Shown here: piece by piece, positions 17,347 to 26,157 of the stretch
Numbering within the stretch: the stretch's first letter is position 1
Layout of the letters: each line of letters begins with the position of its first letter
From: Planctomycetota bacterium
GTDB taxonomy: Bacteria > Planctomycetota > PLA2
Length of the DNA: 64,000 nucleotides
Direction: 5' to 3'
NCBI GenBank assembly: GCA_021776735.1
Contig: JAJFFH010000061.1
Span: 62,001-126,000 of the forward strand
Made by a program: the position numbers and the translations under genes
The notes under the pieces: generated by a model
Seen by the model: only the letters and a program-made list of their open reading frames with translations
The model's database searches: none
What the model was told of the DNA's origin: nothing

Positions 17347-18441
17347 GTGTCTGTTGATGCTGCCGTGCAGGATTTCCGGGCCGCGACGCGCGAGATCAAG
17401 AGCAATCTCGACGTGCGGCGGCTCATGTTCGTGGTCGTCAACATCATGCTGCCGGGCGGAGTCGTCGCCATCGCGGACTGCCTGTCGCACGACGGGTATC
17501 CGGACGCGGTCTCGTGGTTGCCGCGCCACATTCTCCTGATCGCCGGGCTGGTCTTTTTCATTGTCGGCTCGGTCGTGGCCGTCGTGCTCGGCCGGTGTCA
17601 CTTCGGCATGGTCATCAACGGCTCGAAGCTGGCCAAGGTCCGCACGGGCAACGTCGTGTTTCACGGTCTCAACTGGTTGGGGGTCACGACGAACTTCGTG
17701 ATGCTGGCGGGACTCGCCGCCGGCGCCGGGCTCGGTCTCGCCCTGCTGTCGATCGGCTGGACAACGCTGGCGTGGATCGGCGCGCTCGCCGTGGTCGTCC
17801 TCCTGCCTCTGGTCCTGCGCGTAAAGCACCTGAACGCAAACGACCTGGTGAAGCGCCTCGCCGGCCACTGGCAGCACGCCGAGTTGCCCTCGCGGGTGCG
17901 CGAAGAACACGTCCAGATGTCGCTCGACGCGACCAACGCCGACGTCGCGGTCATCGTCACCATGGCCACCGCGCTCTTTGCCGGCTTTCTGGCCGCCATG
18001 GCGAACTTGGGCGGCGTCAAGGACTCCCACATCCTGCCGGTCGCACCCGCGACATTCCGTCTGTGGGCCGTTCCCGTGCTCAGCGCCTACCTGACTGGTT
18101 TCCTGCTCCTCTCGGCACGCATGATCGCGCGGCTCCGCGTGGCGCTGGCGCAGCACTCCGCGACGCTCGCGGACCTGCGCAACGAGCCCGACAATCCGTG
18201 GCGATTCAACCCGCTCGAACGCACGTTCCTGCTGTTTCTGATCACCAACGCGCTCGCCGCGCTCGGGCTGGCCATGCTGCTCTGGACCGGCCTCGGCGGC
18301 CGCGTCGCTGCCCTGTCGGCCGCGGCCCTGCTCGCCGCCGGCTGCATTTGGTATCCCACGACCCTGACCCGCGCCGCCCCCGCTCCCGCAGGGTCTCTCC
18401 CCCCCCCGCCCCCCGGACCCCCCACCCCTTCTTCATCCTGA
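17347..18441 (+). CDS. Multi-pass membrane protein of unknown function
   Basis: 364 residues with about eight hydrophobic segments (for example HILLIAGLVFFIVGSVVAVV and TFLLFLITNALAALGLAMLL). No transporter signature is recognised. GTG 17347 is the most likely start; upstream in-frame codons are Ser/Arg-rich and cross a 13-mer repeat. The last ~15 residues (SLPPPPPGPPTPSSS) are encoded by a C-run of the polar repeat class and are probably not part of the fold. Confidence 0.6.
   Translation: MSVDAAVQDFRAATREIKSNLDVRRLMFVVVNIMLPGGVVAIADCLSHDGYPDAVSWLPRHILLIAGLVFFIVGSVVAVVLGRCHFGMVINGSKLAKVRTGNVVFHGLNWLGVTTNFVMLAGLAAGAGLGLALLSIGWTTLAWIGALAVVVLLPLVLRVKHLNANDLVKRLAGHWQHAELPSRVREEHVQMSLDATNADVAVIVTMATALFAGFLAAMANLGGVKDSHILPVAPATFRLWAVPVLSAYLTGFLLLSARMIARLRVALAQHSATLADLRNEPDNPWRFNPLERTFLLFLITNALAALGLAMLLWTGLGGRVAALSAAALLAAGCIWYPTTLTRAAPAPAGSLPPPPPGPPTPSSS
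18403..18414 (+). repeat. Polar C-rich word, near-exact
   Basis: CCCCCGCCCCCC within a longer C-run at the 3' end of the membrane-protein gene. Confidence 0.55.
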
Positions 18442-18486
18442 ACCCAAACCCCTCTCACCGGTTTGCATCACGGTTAAGGTCTTTCC

Positions 18487-21400
18487 ATGTTCGAAGTCGA
18501 GCAAAACGTCTCGTTCCCCGCACTCGAGCGCGAGCACCTCGCGTTCTGGAAAGAGGAGCGCATCTTCGAACGATCGCTCGAGCAAAACCGCGCCGGCAAG
18601 CCGTTCATCTTCTACGAGGGCCCGCCCACCGCCAACGGCCAGCCGCACTGGGGCAGCGTGTTCACGCGCGTCAGCAAGGACGTGTTCTTGCGTTACCAGA
18701 CGATGCGCGGCCGTTTCGTCCCACGCCGCGAAGGCTGGGACACGCACGGGCTGCCGGTGGAGGTCGAGGTCGAAAAGGAACTCGGCGTCAAGGGCAAGGC
18801 GGGCATCGAGGCGTACGGCATCGAGGCGTTCTCGCGCAAGTGCGTGCAGTCGGTCTGGCGCTACATCGACGCCTGGCACGACATGTCGCAGCGCATCGGC
18901 TTCTGGCTCGACACCGACGGCTACGCGACCTACCACACCTACTACGTCGAAAGCGTCTGGTGGGCGCTCAAGACCCTGTTCGACAAGAACCTGCTCTACC
19001 AGGACTACAAGAGCATCTGGTGGTGGCCGCAGGGCAACACCGGCCTCTCCGCCGGCGAAGTGGGCGAGGGCTACCGGGCCGTCGATGATCCGTCGGTCGT
19101 CGTGCGCTTCAGGACCGGGGACGGCCGCTCGCTCCTGGCCTGGACCACGACGCCCTGGACCCTCCCGAGCAACGTCGCCCTGGCCGTGGCAGCCAAGGAG
19201 AACTACGCGGAAGTAAAGCAAACGGACGGCGACGTCTTGATCATGGCGCGCGCGCTCGTCGAGAAACACCTGCCGGAGGACAGCTACGAAATCGTGCGCG
19301 AGTTCGTCGGCAAGGATTTGGAGGGCCTCGAGTACGAGCCGCTCTACAACTGGGGCGACCCGGGCGGCAAGGCGCACGTCGTCGGCTGCGGCGACTTCGT
19401 CACGCTCGACAGTGGTACAGGCATCGTGCACATCGCGCCCGCGTTCGGCGAGGACGACAACCGCTACGGCAAGGAGCAGGGACTCGGCTTTTTGCAGCTC
19501 GTCGAACCTGACGGCACGTTCAACGCCGACAGCGAGTTTGTCGCCGGGATGAACTTCAAGGCAGCCGACAAGCCGATCATGCGCGACCTCAAGGAGCGCG
19601 GACTGCTCTTCTCGCAGGCGACGTACCGCCACGACTATCCGTTCTGCCCCCGCGCCCCCCTGGACCCCCTGATCCAGTACGCCCGAAAATCCTGGTTCAT
19701 CCGTACGAGCACGGAGAAGGATCGCGTGGTCAAAAACAACGCGGCGGTCCGCTGGCAGCCCGAGCACATCCGCGACGGCCGCATGGGTGATTTTTTGCGC
19801 AACAACGTCGACTGGGCGCTGTCGCGCGAGCGCTGGTGGGGCACGCCCCTGCCGATCTGGATCAACGACGAAACCGGCACGATGGAGGCCGTTTCCTCGA
19901 CCGCGGAGATCCTTGTGCGCAACCCGGACGCCTTTGCCGCGTTCGACCGGGCGAAGGCCGCCGACCCCGACCTGCCCGACGACCTGCGGGTTCATAAGCC
20001 GTGGATCGACGAGGTCACGTGGACGCGCGACGGCGAGCCGGGAACCTATCGGCGCGTGCCCGAAGTCATCGACTGCTGGTTCGACGCGGGCTCGATGCCG
20101 TTTGCGCAGTGGGGCTATCCGCACCAAAACCGCGACAAGTTCGAGGCGGCGTTTCCGGCGGACTTCATCACCGAAGCGATCGATCAGACGCGCGGCTGGT
20201 GGAACGCGATGCTACAAATCTCGACGCTGCTGTTTCCCGATCGCGCGGTGCCACATCCGTTCCGAAGCTGCGTCGTGCTCGGTTTCATCACCGACGCCGA
20301 GGGCAAGAAGCAGAGCAAGCGGCTGCGCAACTACGAGCCGCCGATGGAGGCGCTCGAAAAGTACTCGGCCGACGCCGTGCGCTGGGCGCTACTATCCAAC
20401 ACCGCGCCGGGCCTCGGTGCCAAGTTCGACGGCCCGATCGCGACCGAGGCGGTGCGCGACCTCTTGTTGAAGGTCTGGAACGTGTACTCGTTTCTGGCAA
20501 CGTACGCGCGCATCGACGGCTGGGAGCCGCAGCCCCCGCCCCCCCCTGTTGCTACGCGTCCGACGCTCGACCGCTGGATCCTCGCCGAGCTCGACGCGAC
20601 GGTCCGCGATGTCCACGCGGCGTTCGAACGCCTCGAGAGCAACGTCGCCGCGCGCCGGCTGCAGGCGCTCGTCGATGGCCTGTCGAACTGGTACGTGCGC
20701 CGCAGTCGCGACCGGTTCTGGACCGAGGGCGACTCCGCGGACAAGCATGCCGCGTTCTCGACTTTGCACGAGGTGCTGTGCGACGTCGCGACGCTGCTCG
20801 CGCCGTTCACTCCGTTCCTGGCGGAAACCCTGTTCCAGCGCCTCGGGCGCGGCGTTGACTCGGACGGCGTTTCGTCGGTGCACCTCCTGCACCTGCCGGA
20901 CGCGCGCGACGAGCTGGCTGACGACGACCTGCGCGCGGCGATGGCGGCGGTGCGCGATCTGGTCGCGCTCGGCTTGCAGGTGCGCAACGTGAACAGGCTC
21001 AAGGTGCGCCAGCCGCTCGCCGAGGCGATCCTGGTTCTCGGGGACCCGAGCCGGGTCGAGGGCTACACGGACATGTTCGCCGACGAGCTGAACGTCAAGC
21101 GCGTCACGTTGTCCGACGAGCCGGCGAAGTACGTCGAGTACGAGGTCGTGCCGAACTTCCGCGCGCTCGGCCCCAAGCTCGGCAAGCGCATGCCGCTGTG
21201 CAAGAAAGCACTCGCCGCGGCGGACGGCTCCAAACTGCACGCGCAACTCGAGAGCACGGGCACGATCCGGATGAGGCTGACGGACGGCGATGCCTTTGAG
21301 CTGACGCGCGCCGAGGTGGAAATCCGCCTGCGCGCGAAGGAAGGCTACGCCGCCGCGAGCCACGGCGACCGCGTGGTGGTACTGGACACCCGGGTCACCG

Positions 21401-21669
21401 ACGAGCTGAAGCGCGAAGGCGCCGCGCGCGAGGTCATCCACCACATCCAGGCGGCAAGAAAAAAGCTGGACCTGAAGTACGAAGCGCGCATCCAGGTCAC
21501 GTGGCATACGGACGACGATGACCTTGCCCAAGCCGTCACCGAACACGAGTCCCACATCCGCCGGGAAACGCTGGCCACCACGACGCAACGCGGCGCGCCG
21601 AACGCCGACAACAAGCACGAAGCAAGCATCGACGACGCCACGCTGTCGTTCTCGATCGCGACGGTGTGA
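18487..21669 (+). CDS. ileS: Isoleucine-tRNA ligase
   Basis: A 1060-residue class I aminoacyl-tRNA synthetase that charges tRNA-Ile. The catalytic N-terminus has PTANGQPHWGSVFTRV, where the HIGH signature is replaced by HWGS, and GWDTHGLPVE. The adenylation core shows DWALSRERWWGTPLPIW and the KMSKS loop reads KKQSKRL. The CP1 editing domain has WTTTPWTLPSNVALAV. The anticodon-binding domain (DRWILAELD) follows. The overall length fits the larger (type 2) IleRS form. Two copies of the dispersed 13-mer lie in frame (VKQTDGDVL at ~245, RLTDGDAFEL at ~932), and a near-copy gives HTDDDDL at ~1008. All sit in surface-loop-like positions. Confidence 0.93.
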   Translation: MFEVEQNVSFPALEREHLAFWKEERIFERSLEQNRAGKPFIFYEGPPTANGQPHWGSVFTRVSKDVFLRYQTMRGRFVPRREGWDTHGLPVEVEVEKELGVKGKAGIEAYGIEAFSRKCVQSVWRYIDAWHDMSQRIGFWLDTDGYATYHTYYVESVWWALKTLFDKNLLYQDYKSIWWWPQGNTGLSAGEVGEGYRAVDDPSVVVRFRTGDGRSLLAWTTTPWTLPSNVALAVAAKENYAEVKQTDGDVLIMARALVEKHLPEDSYEIVREFVGKDLEGLEYEPLYNWGDPGGKAHVVGCGDFVTLDSGTGIVHIAPAFGEDDNRYGKEQGLGFLQLVEPDGTFNADSEFVAGMNFKAADKPIMRDLKERGLLFSQATYRHDYPFCPRAPLDPLIQYARKSWFIRTSTEKDRVVKNNAAVRWQPEHIRDGRMGDFLRNNVDWALSRERWWGTPLPIWINDETGTMEAVSSTAEILVRNPDAFAAFDRAKAADPDLPDDLRVHKPWIDEVTWTRDGEPGTYRRVPEVIDCWFDAGSMPFAQWGYPHQNRDKFEAAFPADFITEAIDQTRGWWNAMLQISTLLFPDRAVPHPFRSCVVLGFITDAEGKKQSKRLRNYEPPMEALEKYSADAVRWALLSNTAPGLGAKFDGPIATEAVRDLLLKVWNVYSFLATYARIDGWEPQPPPPPVATRPTLDRWILAELDATVRDVHAAFERLESNVAARRLQALVDGLSNWYVRRSRDRFWTEGDSADKHAAFSTLHEVLCDVATLLAPFTPFLAETLFQRLGRGVDSDGVSSVHLLHLPDARDELADDDLRAAMAAVRDLVALGLQVRNVNRLKVRQPLAEAILVLGDPSRVEGYTDMFADELNVKRVTLSDEPAKYVEYEVVPNFRALGPKLGKRMPLCKKALAAADGSKLHAQLESTGTIRMRLTDGDAFELTRAEVEIRLRAKEGYAAASHGDRVVVLDTRVTDELKREGAAREVIHHIQAARKKLDLKYEARIQVTWHTDDDDLAQAVTEHESHIRRETLATTTQRGAPNADNKHEASIDDATLSFSIATV
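19222..19234 (+). repeat. 13-mer word, variant copy
   Basis: ACGGACGGCGACG in ileS with the AAAGCAA flank, read Gln-Thr-Asp-Gly-Asp-Val in the editing-domain region. Confidence 0.65.
20532..20546 (+). repeat. Polar C-rich word, exact
   Basis: GCCCCCGCCCCCC plus two C in ileS, encoding a run of prolines (QPPPPPV) at the junction to the anticodon-binding domain. Confidence 0.65.
21280..21292 (+). repeat. 13-mer word, exact copy
   Basis: ACGGACGGCGATG followed by CCTTTGAG in the 3' part of ileS, read LTDGDAFE. Confidence 0.85.
21508..21520 (+). repeat. 13-mer word, variant copy
   Basis: ACGGACGACGATG (one mismatch) near the 3' end of ileS, read HTDDDDL. Confidence 0.45.
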
Positions 21670-21674
21670 GCGCC

Positions 21675-21761
21675 GTGGATCTTTCGCGGATTACGCGCGA
21701 CGCCGAAGTGATCGGCGGACGACCTTGTATCCGCGGACCTTCCGCGACCGCTCGGAGGTGA
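21675..21761 (+). pseudogene. Remnant of a DUF433-type antitoxin gene
   Basis: The 28-codon frame from GTG 21675 gives SRITRDAEVIGGRPCIRG and then terminates. This is the N-terminal signature of DUF433 proteins (VapB-like antitoxins, usual length 70-80). Family sequence after CIRG (normally G-M/T-R-I/V-T-V) is lost, so the gene is truncated or frameshifted. It sits 5 bp after ileS, and no toxin gene follows. Confidence 0.55.
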
Positions 21762-21766
21762 CGGAG

Positions 21767-22234
21767 ATGTCGCTGCCGCTTCTGGCGGATTTCGTGTGCC
21801 CAGCGCTCGGCCTCGCGGTGATCCTGGCACCGGCCCTTCCCGGTCGCCCATTCAGGACCGGCGATCTTTGGGCGCGCACCGCTGCCGCTACGGCCGGGGT
21901 CTATGCCCTCGCGGGACTGGATCGCTGGTTTTCGTGGTGGTCCTCGGCGGGCCTGGACTTCAGCACCCACACCGGCGTCGCGATCGCATTGGCGACGGGA
22001 CTTGCCGTCAGCACGCGCCGTGCCCGAGTTCCGGTCGGTGCGGTATTGCTTGGATACGCAGTCCTGATCGTGCATCTCGGATACCACTCCGTCGCAGACA
22101 CCCTCACAACGGCCGCCGCCACCGCCCCGGCAACCCTCGCCGCCTTCTCCGCCTTCGCCCGGCCCTCCGGCCAGACGCCGCCCGATGCGGGTGGCACAGG
22201 CGGCGCGAAACGCCCCGCGCGCAATCGCGAGTAG
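21767..22234 (+). CDS. Small membrane protein with PAP2-like features
   Basis: 155 residues with four to five hydrophobic segments. Two motifs recall PAP2-type phosphatases: DFSTHTGVAIALATGL (S-x-H-T in place of the SGH motif) and HLGYHSVADTLTTA (H-x-x-x-D). The Arg of the usual SR-x-x-LG-H motif is missing, so catalysis is doubtful. ATG 21767 is well supported by GGAGG nine bases upstream. The C-terminal ~25 residues are polar and Gly/Pro-rich. Confidence 0.6.
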   Translation: MSLPLLADFVCPALGLAVILAPALPGRPFRTGDLWARTAAATAGVYALAGLDRWFSWWSSAGLDFSTHTGVAIALATGLAVSTRRARVPVGAVLLGYAVLIVHLGYHSVADTLTTAAATAPATLAAFSAFARPSGQTPPDAGGTGGAKRPARNRE

Positions 22235-22330
22235 CGATGGCCGAGAACCGCGCCGCCGACGGGGCTACGGCTCCGGGTCACCGAAGAGCACACGGGCAGG
22301 CGGCGAAGTTCGGCGCGAGCACCCGCACCC

Positions 22331-22541
22331 GGTGGAAGGCTGTCGGGCGGCATCCACATTTGGCGGCCCGGGTTCGCTTCATTGGGGCCACCGGTGCTCG
22401 CGCGTGTTGCGCCGCATCTACCCGAACGCCGTCGCTTCAATGGGGCCACCGCTTCAACGCGGTGGAAGGGCCGCGACGCGACGCCGCGCGCGAACGTGAA
22501 CCGGACCACGCGGGGGCTTCAATGGGGCCACCGCTTCAACG
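22331..22541. repeat. Degenerate CRISPR-like repeat cluster
   Basis: The best unit is 22434-22468: GCTTCAATGGGGCCACCGC then TTCAACGCGGTGGAAG, with an internal CCACCGC/GCGGTGG stem. The left part recurs at 22376-22396 and 22516-22541, and the right end alone (GGTGGAAG) occurs at 22331-22338. Start-to-start distances are 58 and 82 bp, and the interval after 22338 is 37 bp, so spacing is irregular. No cas gene is present in the window. It looks like array debris rather than a working array. The rest of 22235-22691 holds nothing else I can support. Confidence 0.45.
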
Positions 22542-22691
22542 TCCTAACGTCAAGACGTTGTGATTGGACCACGCCACTGCCCCCAGCGACGAACTGTCTC
22601 GGATCGGCGACTCGACGGAATCCATCCGACCCCCTCCCCACGACGAGGCCCAAATCTGCTAGTATTCGGTGGGCTCGGTCCGGGGTTTTCT

Positions 22692-23846
22692 TTGAAGCGG
22701 CTGGCGATTCTTGCCTTTGGCGCGCTGCTTGGCGCGTGCGGAGGGTCTTCGGGAGGCTTTCTTCCTCCCGAGCCGTTCATCCAGCTTTTGCCGACCGGGA
22801 CCGGGGCCTATGCTTCGCCGCCCGTCGCGGATGCGCTGGGAACGATTTCCAACAACGGTCTCGGCTACACCGGCGAGGTGGACCACTTCACCATCGAGGC
22901 GCCCGCGGACGGTCGCCTGCAAATCTCGCTGGCCTGGGATCAGGAAGCCAACATCGACCTCATCGTCTCGCGCGACGCGGAGGCTTTGGACCGGCTTGCC
23001 GAAGGTTTGATGAGCGGGTTTCAGCCCGAGTACGTAGGACTTACGGTCACCAAGGGCCAAGTCGTGCATCTGTTCGTCGCGGGCTGGGTCGGCGACCCCG
23101 GCGACTACACCGTCGAAACGATCCTGCTTCCGGAAACATCGCCGTCCTTCGGCTTACGTACGCCTCCGGCCCTGGAAAACGGACAGCCGTCGAACCGGCA
23201 CATCGATTTCATCTTCAACGTCGAGCTTGAGCCCAACCAGGATGTTGCCGGCTCCGCGACGATCGTGATCGGCACCGGCCACCTCGCCGAAGGCACCTGG
23301 TGCATCGACCGGGATCGACTGCGTTTCCTTCCGCGCCTGCCGTTGCAACCGGGCGACCCCGGCGGACTGCGGCCGGGCGACATCTACACGCTGCAATTCG
23401 CACGCGCCGCCAACGGCATCCGCGCGGTGACCGGCGAGTACCTTTCCGACGTGATCCAGGTGGCCTTCGACGCGGTCGCCCCCGTCGAGGAAGAGCCCGG
23501 CGAGCCGTTGCGCGTGATCGGGACGGCACCATCTCCGGGTCAGCCCGCAACGGACGGCGAGATCCTCTTGGCGTTCAACGAGCCGCTCGACCCGAACCGG
23601 CTCGATATCCGCTTTGAACGCATCGACACCGGCGGCGCCCCCGCCCCCCTCTCTTTTCGCTTCGCGCTCACCCAGTTCCTCGGTTGCAGCGGCTCGCTCG
23701 AATCGCGCATTACCATCGCGCCCGACCAGGCCATCGATCCCGGTGCGATCGTCGCGGTCGTGGTCGGCCAAGGAACCCGCTCGCTCACGGGCAAGCCGCT
23801 AAACGGGGAATACCAGGCCACGTTCGCCTACACTTCGGGCGGATGA
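22692..23846 (+). CDS. Lipoprotein with pre-peptidase-like and Ig-like domains
   Basis: 384 residues, starting at TTG 22692 so that the signal (LKRLAILAFGALLGAC) carries a lipobox. Residues ~35-130 resemble a bacterial pre-peptidase C-terminal (PPC) beta-sandwich (GEVDHFTIEAPADGRLQISL, then ANIDLIVSRD). The rest holds two bacterial Ig-like strands of Big_5 type (TDGEILLAFNEPLDPNRLD). It is probably a surface or periplasmic binding protein. The stop overlaps hemE as ATGA, which is unusual company for a lipoprotein. The codons around 23550 and 23637 are contributed by repeat-like words. Confidence 0.7.
   Translation: MKRLAILAFGALLGACGGSSGGFLPPEPFIQLLPTGTGAYASPPVADALGTISNNGLGYTGEVDHFTIEAPADGRLQISLAWDQEANIDLIVSRDAEALDRLAEGLMSGFQPEYVGLTVTKGQVVHLFVAGWVGDPGDYTVETILLPETSPSFGLRTPPALENGQPSNRHIDFIFNVELEPNQDVAGSATIVIGTGHLAEGTWCIDRDRLRFLPRLPLQPGDPGGLRPGDIYTLQFARAANGIRAVTGEYLSDVIQVAFDAVAPVEEEPGEPLRVIGTAPSPGQPATDGEILLAFNEPLDPNRLDIRFERIDTGGAPAPLSFRFALTQFLGCSGSLESRITIAPDQAIDPGAIVAVVVGQGTRSLTGKPLNGEYQATFAYTSGG
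23138..23150 (-). repeat. 13-mer word, variant copy
   Basis: Minus-strand AAGGACGGCGATG, one mismatch, followed by TTTCC; inside the lipoprotein gene. Confidence 0.5.
23637..23649 (+). repeat. Polar C-rich word, exact
   Basis: GCCCCCGCCCCCC followed by TCTCTTTTC, encoding Ala-Pro-Ala-Pro-Leu in the lipoprotein gene. Confidence 0.65.
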
Positions 23847-24811
23847 CCCGCGATCTTTTTTTGCGCTCGCTGCGCCAAGAGCCTGTTGAGCGATTGCCCG
23901 TTTGGATGATGCGCCAGGCTGGGCGCTACCTGCCCGAATACAACGCGACCAAGAAAAAGGCGGGCGGGTTTCTCTCGTTGTGCCGGACCCCCGAGCTGGC
24001 GGTCGAGGTCACGCTGCAGCCGCTGCGCCGGTTCGATTTCGACGCCGCGATCCTTTTCAGCGACATCATGGTACCGATGCTGCCCGCGGTGCCGGGGCTC
24101 GACTTCGCGCCGGGGCCGACACTGCCGGGACCTGTCACCGATGCCGAGGCGCTCGGGCCGCCGGACGCCGTCGCCGATGTCGACTTCGTCTACGAGACCA
24201 TCCGCCTTCTGCGCGCCGAGCTCGACGTTCCGCTCATCGGCTTCGCGGGCACGCCCGCCACCGTCGGCACCTACCTCGCGGAAGGCGGGTCTTCGAAGAA
24301 CTTCACCGCGCTGCGCAAGATGCTGCACGCCGACCCGGCGCGCGCGCACGCGTTCCTGCGCCGCCTCGAGGAATTGATGCTCGCGTATCTCGAGCGCCAG
24401 ATCGACGCGGGCGTGCACGCCGTGCAACTGTTCGACTCCTGGGGCGGCGAGTTTTCGCACGCGCAGTTCGAAGAATTCTTCGCCCCCGGGCTGCGGCGCA
24501 TCGTTGCCACGCTCAAGCGGCGCGTGCCGGTCATCTACTTCGCGCGCGGACCGCTGCGCGACGTGGGCGCAACCGTGACAGGTGTTGATTGGCGTATCGA
24601 CCTCGCCGAAGCACGTGGGCGTGGGCCGGTCCAGGGCAACCTCGATCCGACCGCCCTGTTCGCCGACCCGGCGACCGTGCGCGCCGCGGTCCAGAAAATG
24701 GCAGCGCCGCTCCGGGGCACGGGCTACGTCGTCAACCTCGGCCACGGCGTGCTGCCGGGCACCCCGATCGAGAGCGTGCACGCGTTCGCGGACGCCGCCC
24801 GCGCGGTATGA
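23843..24811 (+). CDS. hemE: Uroporphyrinogen decarboxylase
   Basis: A 322-residue cytoplasmic enzyme that removes four carboxyl groups from uroporphyrinogen III to give coproporphyrinogen III in haem synthesis. Diagnostic family sequence is clear: PVWMMRQAGRYLPEY at the start, then FSDIMVPMLP, FAGTPATVGTYLAEGGSSKN, QLFDSWGGEFS and NLGHGVLPGTP. The length is slightly short but complete. ATG 23843 overlaps the previous stop (ATGA), and its own stop overlaps hemG in the same way, so the haem genes are translationally coupled. Confidence 0.95.
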   Translation: MTRDLFLRSLRQEPVERLPVWMMRQAGRYLPEYNATKKKAGGFLSLCRTPELAVEVTLQPLRRFDFDAAILFSDIMVPMLPAVPGLDFAPGPTLPGPVTDAEALGPPDAVADVDFVYETIRLLRAELDVPLIGFAGTPATVGTYLAEGGSSKNFTALRKMLHADPARAHAFLRRLEELMLAYLERQIDAGVHAVQLFDSWGGEFSHAQFEEFFAPGLRRIVATLKRRVPVIYFARGPLRDVGATVTGVDWRIDLAEARGRGPVQGNLDPTALFADPATVRAAVQKMAAPLRGTGYVVNLGHGVLPGTPIESVHAFADAARAV

Positions 24812-26157
24812 CGGCCCCCCGCGTCATCGGCGCCGGCATCTCCGGACTCACCGCGGGCTTGTACCTCGGCGCCCCGGTCATCGAGAGCAGCGACCGCGCG
24901 GGCGGCAACGTCCGCACGGAAACCATCGACGACTGCATCGTCGATTGGGGCCCGAACGGCTTCTTGGACAACGAGCCGGCAACGCTGGCGCTCGTCAAAA
25001 AGCTCGGCCTGACGGACCGACTCGTGCGCGCGCGCGAGTGCGCCGCCGTCCGCTACATCTGGCGCGCCGAGAAACTGCACAAGCTGCCGTCCAAACCGCA
25101 GCAGTTTCTGGTCAGCGGATGTCTTCCGCTGCTCGGACGCCTGCGTTGTTTGCTCGAACCATTCGTACGTAGGCAAACGGGCCCGCCCGCGCCGAAGCGC
25201 GGAGCGCGAAGGCGGGACGGCGATGTCTCCGACACGGGCGCGCCGGGCGAGCCGGGCGAATCCGATGAGACCGACGAGTCGGTCTGGGGCTTCGCACGGC
25301 GCCGGCTCGGGCGCGCGGCCGCGGACGTGTTGGTCGATGCGTTCGTCACCGGCGTGTTTGCGGGCGACCCGAAGCGGCTCAGCGTGCGCAGCGCATTCCC
25401 GAAACTGAAGGCCCTGGAGGAAAAACACGGCTCGCTGATGCGCGGCGCGAAGGGCGGCGGTTTCGGACCGCGCGGCACGTTGACCTCGCTGCGAGGCGGG
25501 ATCGGCGAGCTGACGGACGCCCTGGCCGCGCGCGTCGACCTTCGGCTTGCATCGCCGTCCGTCAGCTTTTTGGCCGATTCCGACCCTTCCCAGGTTTGTG
25601 CGGCTCCGGCGGCGCGGACCGCGGATCTGGCGGACGGCAGTGCCGGTCTTGGGGAGTTGGCTGCCGCACTGCGCGAGATTCCGACGGCTCCCGTCGCGGT
25701 GGCGGCGTTCGCGGTGGACGACCCGCTCGACGTGCCGGACGCGTTCGGTTTTTTGGCGCCGCACGGCCAGGGCTTGCGCGTGCTCGGCGTGCTGTACTCG
25801 TCTTCGATCTTTCCCGACCGGGCGCCCAAGGGGGTGCGATTGTTTCGGGTCATGATCGGCGGGCGGCGGGACCCTGAGGCCGTGTCGCTGGACGACGGCG
25901 CGCTGCGCGAGATTTGCGCGCGCGACCTACGGCGGGCGTGGGGCACCTGGAAGGAGCCGCGCTGGTTCCGCGTCTTTCGCTACCGGCGCGGCCTCGCCCA
26001 ATACGAACTGGGCCACCGGGCCCGCCTGGCACGAATCGAAGCCGCCTGCCCGCCGTGGCTCACCCTGATCGGTGCCAGCTATCGCGGCACATCCCTGAAC
26101 GCCTGCGTCAAGGAAGCCGCGAGCCTCGGGGAGCAAGCCCGGCGCTCAAGCGGGTAA
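24808..26157 (+). CDS. hemG: Protoporphyrinogen oxidase (FAD-dependent, HemY/PPOX type)
   Basis: 449 residues. It oxidises a porphyrinogen, coupled to hemE. The dinucleotide fold is VIGAGISGLTAGLYL and the FAD-binding acid lies in VIESSDRAGGNV. DWGPNGFLDNEP and GFARRRLGRAAADVLVDAFV, then VFAGDPKRLS, are family sequence. Between EPFVRR and DESVWGF there are about 35 extra residues (GPPAPKRGARRRDGDVSDTG and on) encoded by the long form of the dispersed repeat, in a loop where related enzymes have only a few residues. A second copy at 25550 follows ARVDLRL, and beyond it the FAD/substrate region appears shortened. Activity is therefore likely but not certain. The enzyme could also use coproporphyrinogen. 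Confidence 0.85.
   Translation: MTAPRVIGAGISGLTAGLYLGAPVIESSDRAGGNVRTETIDDCIVDWGPNGFLDNEPATLALVKKLGLTDRLVRARECAAVRYIWRAEKLHKLPSKPQQFLVSGCLPLLGRLRCLLEPFVRRQTGPPAPKRGARRRDGDVSDTGAPGEPGESDETDESVWGFARRRLGRAAADVLVDAFVTGVFAGDPKRLSVRSAFPKLKALEEKHGSLMRGAKGGGFGPRGTLTSLRGGIGELTDALAARVDLRLASPSVSFLADSDPSQVCAAPAARTADLADGSAGLGELAAALREIPTAPVAVAAFAVDDPLDVPDAFGFLAPHGQGLRVLGVLYSSSIFPDRAPKGVRLFRVMIGGRRDPEAVSLDDGALREICARDLRRAWGTWKEPRWFRVFRYRRGLAQYELGHRARLARIEAACPPWLTLIGASYRGTSLNACVKEAASLGEQARRSSG
25189..25227 (+). repeat. Long-form dispersed repeat (39 bp)
   Basis: GCGCCGAAGCGCGGAGCGCG then AAGGCGGGACGGCGATGTC. It matches 33850-33889 at 36 of 39 positions. It is inserted in frame in hemG. Confidence 0.75.
25550..25562 (-). 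repeat. 13-mer word, exact copy
   Basis: CATCGCCGTCCGT on the plus strand in hemG, read Ala-Ser-Pro-Ser-Val; inverted relative to the copy at 25213-25225. Confidence 0.8.

Noticed and set aside
25053-25946. 297-codon minus-strand frame over hemG
   Set aside because: Antisense to a recognised enzyme; its DIAVPP-like string is only the reverse reading of the long-form repeat.
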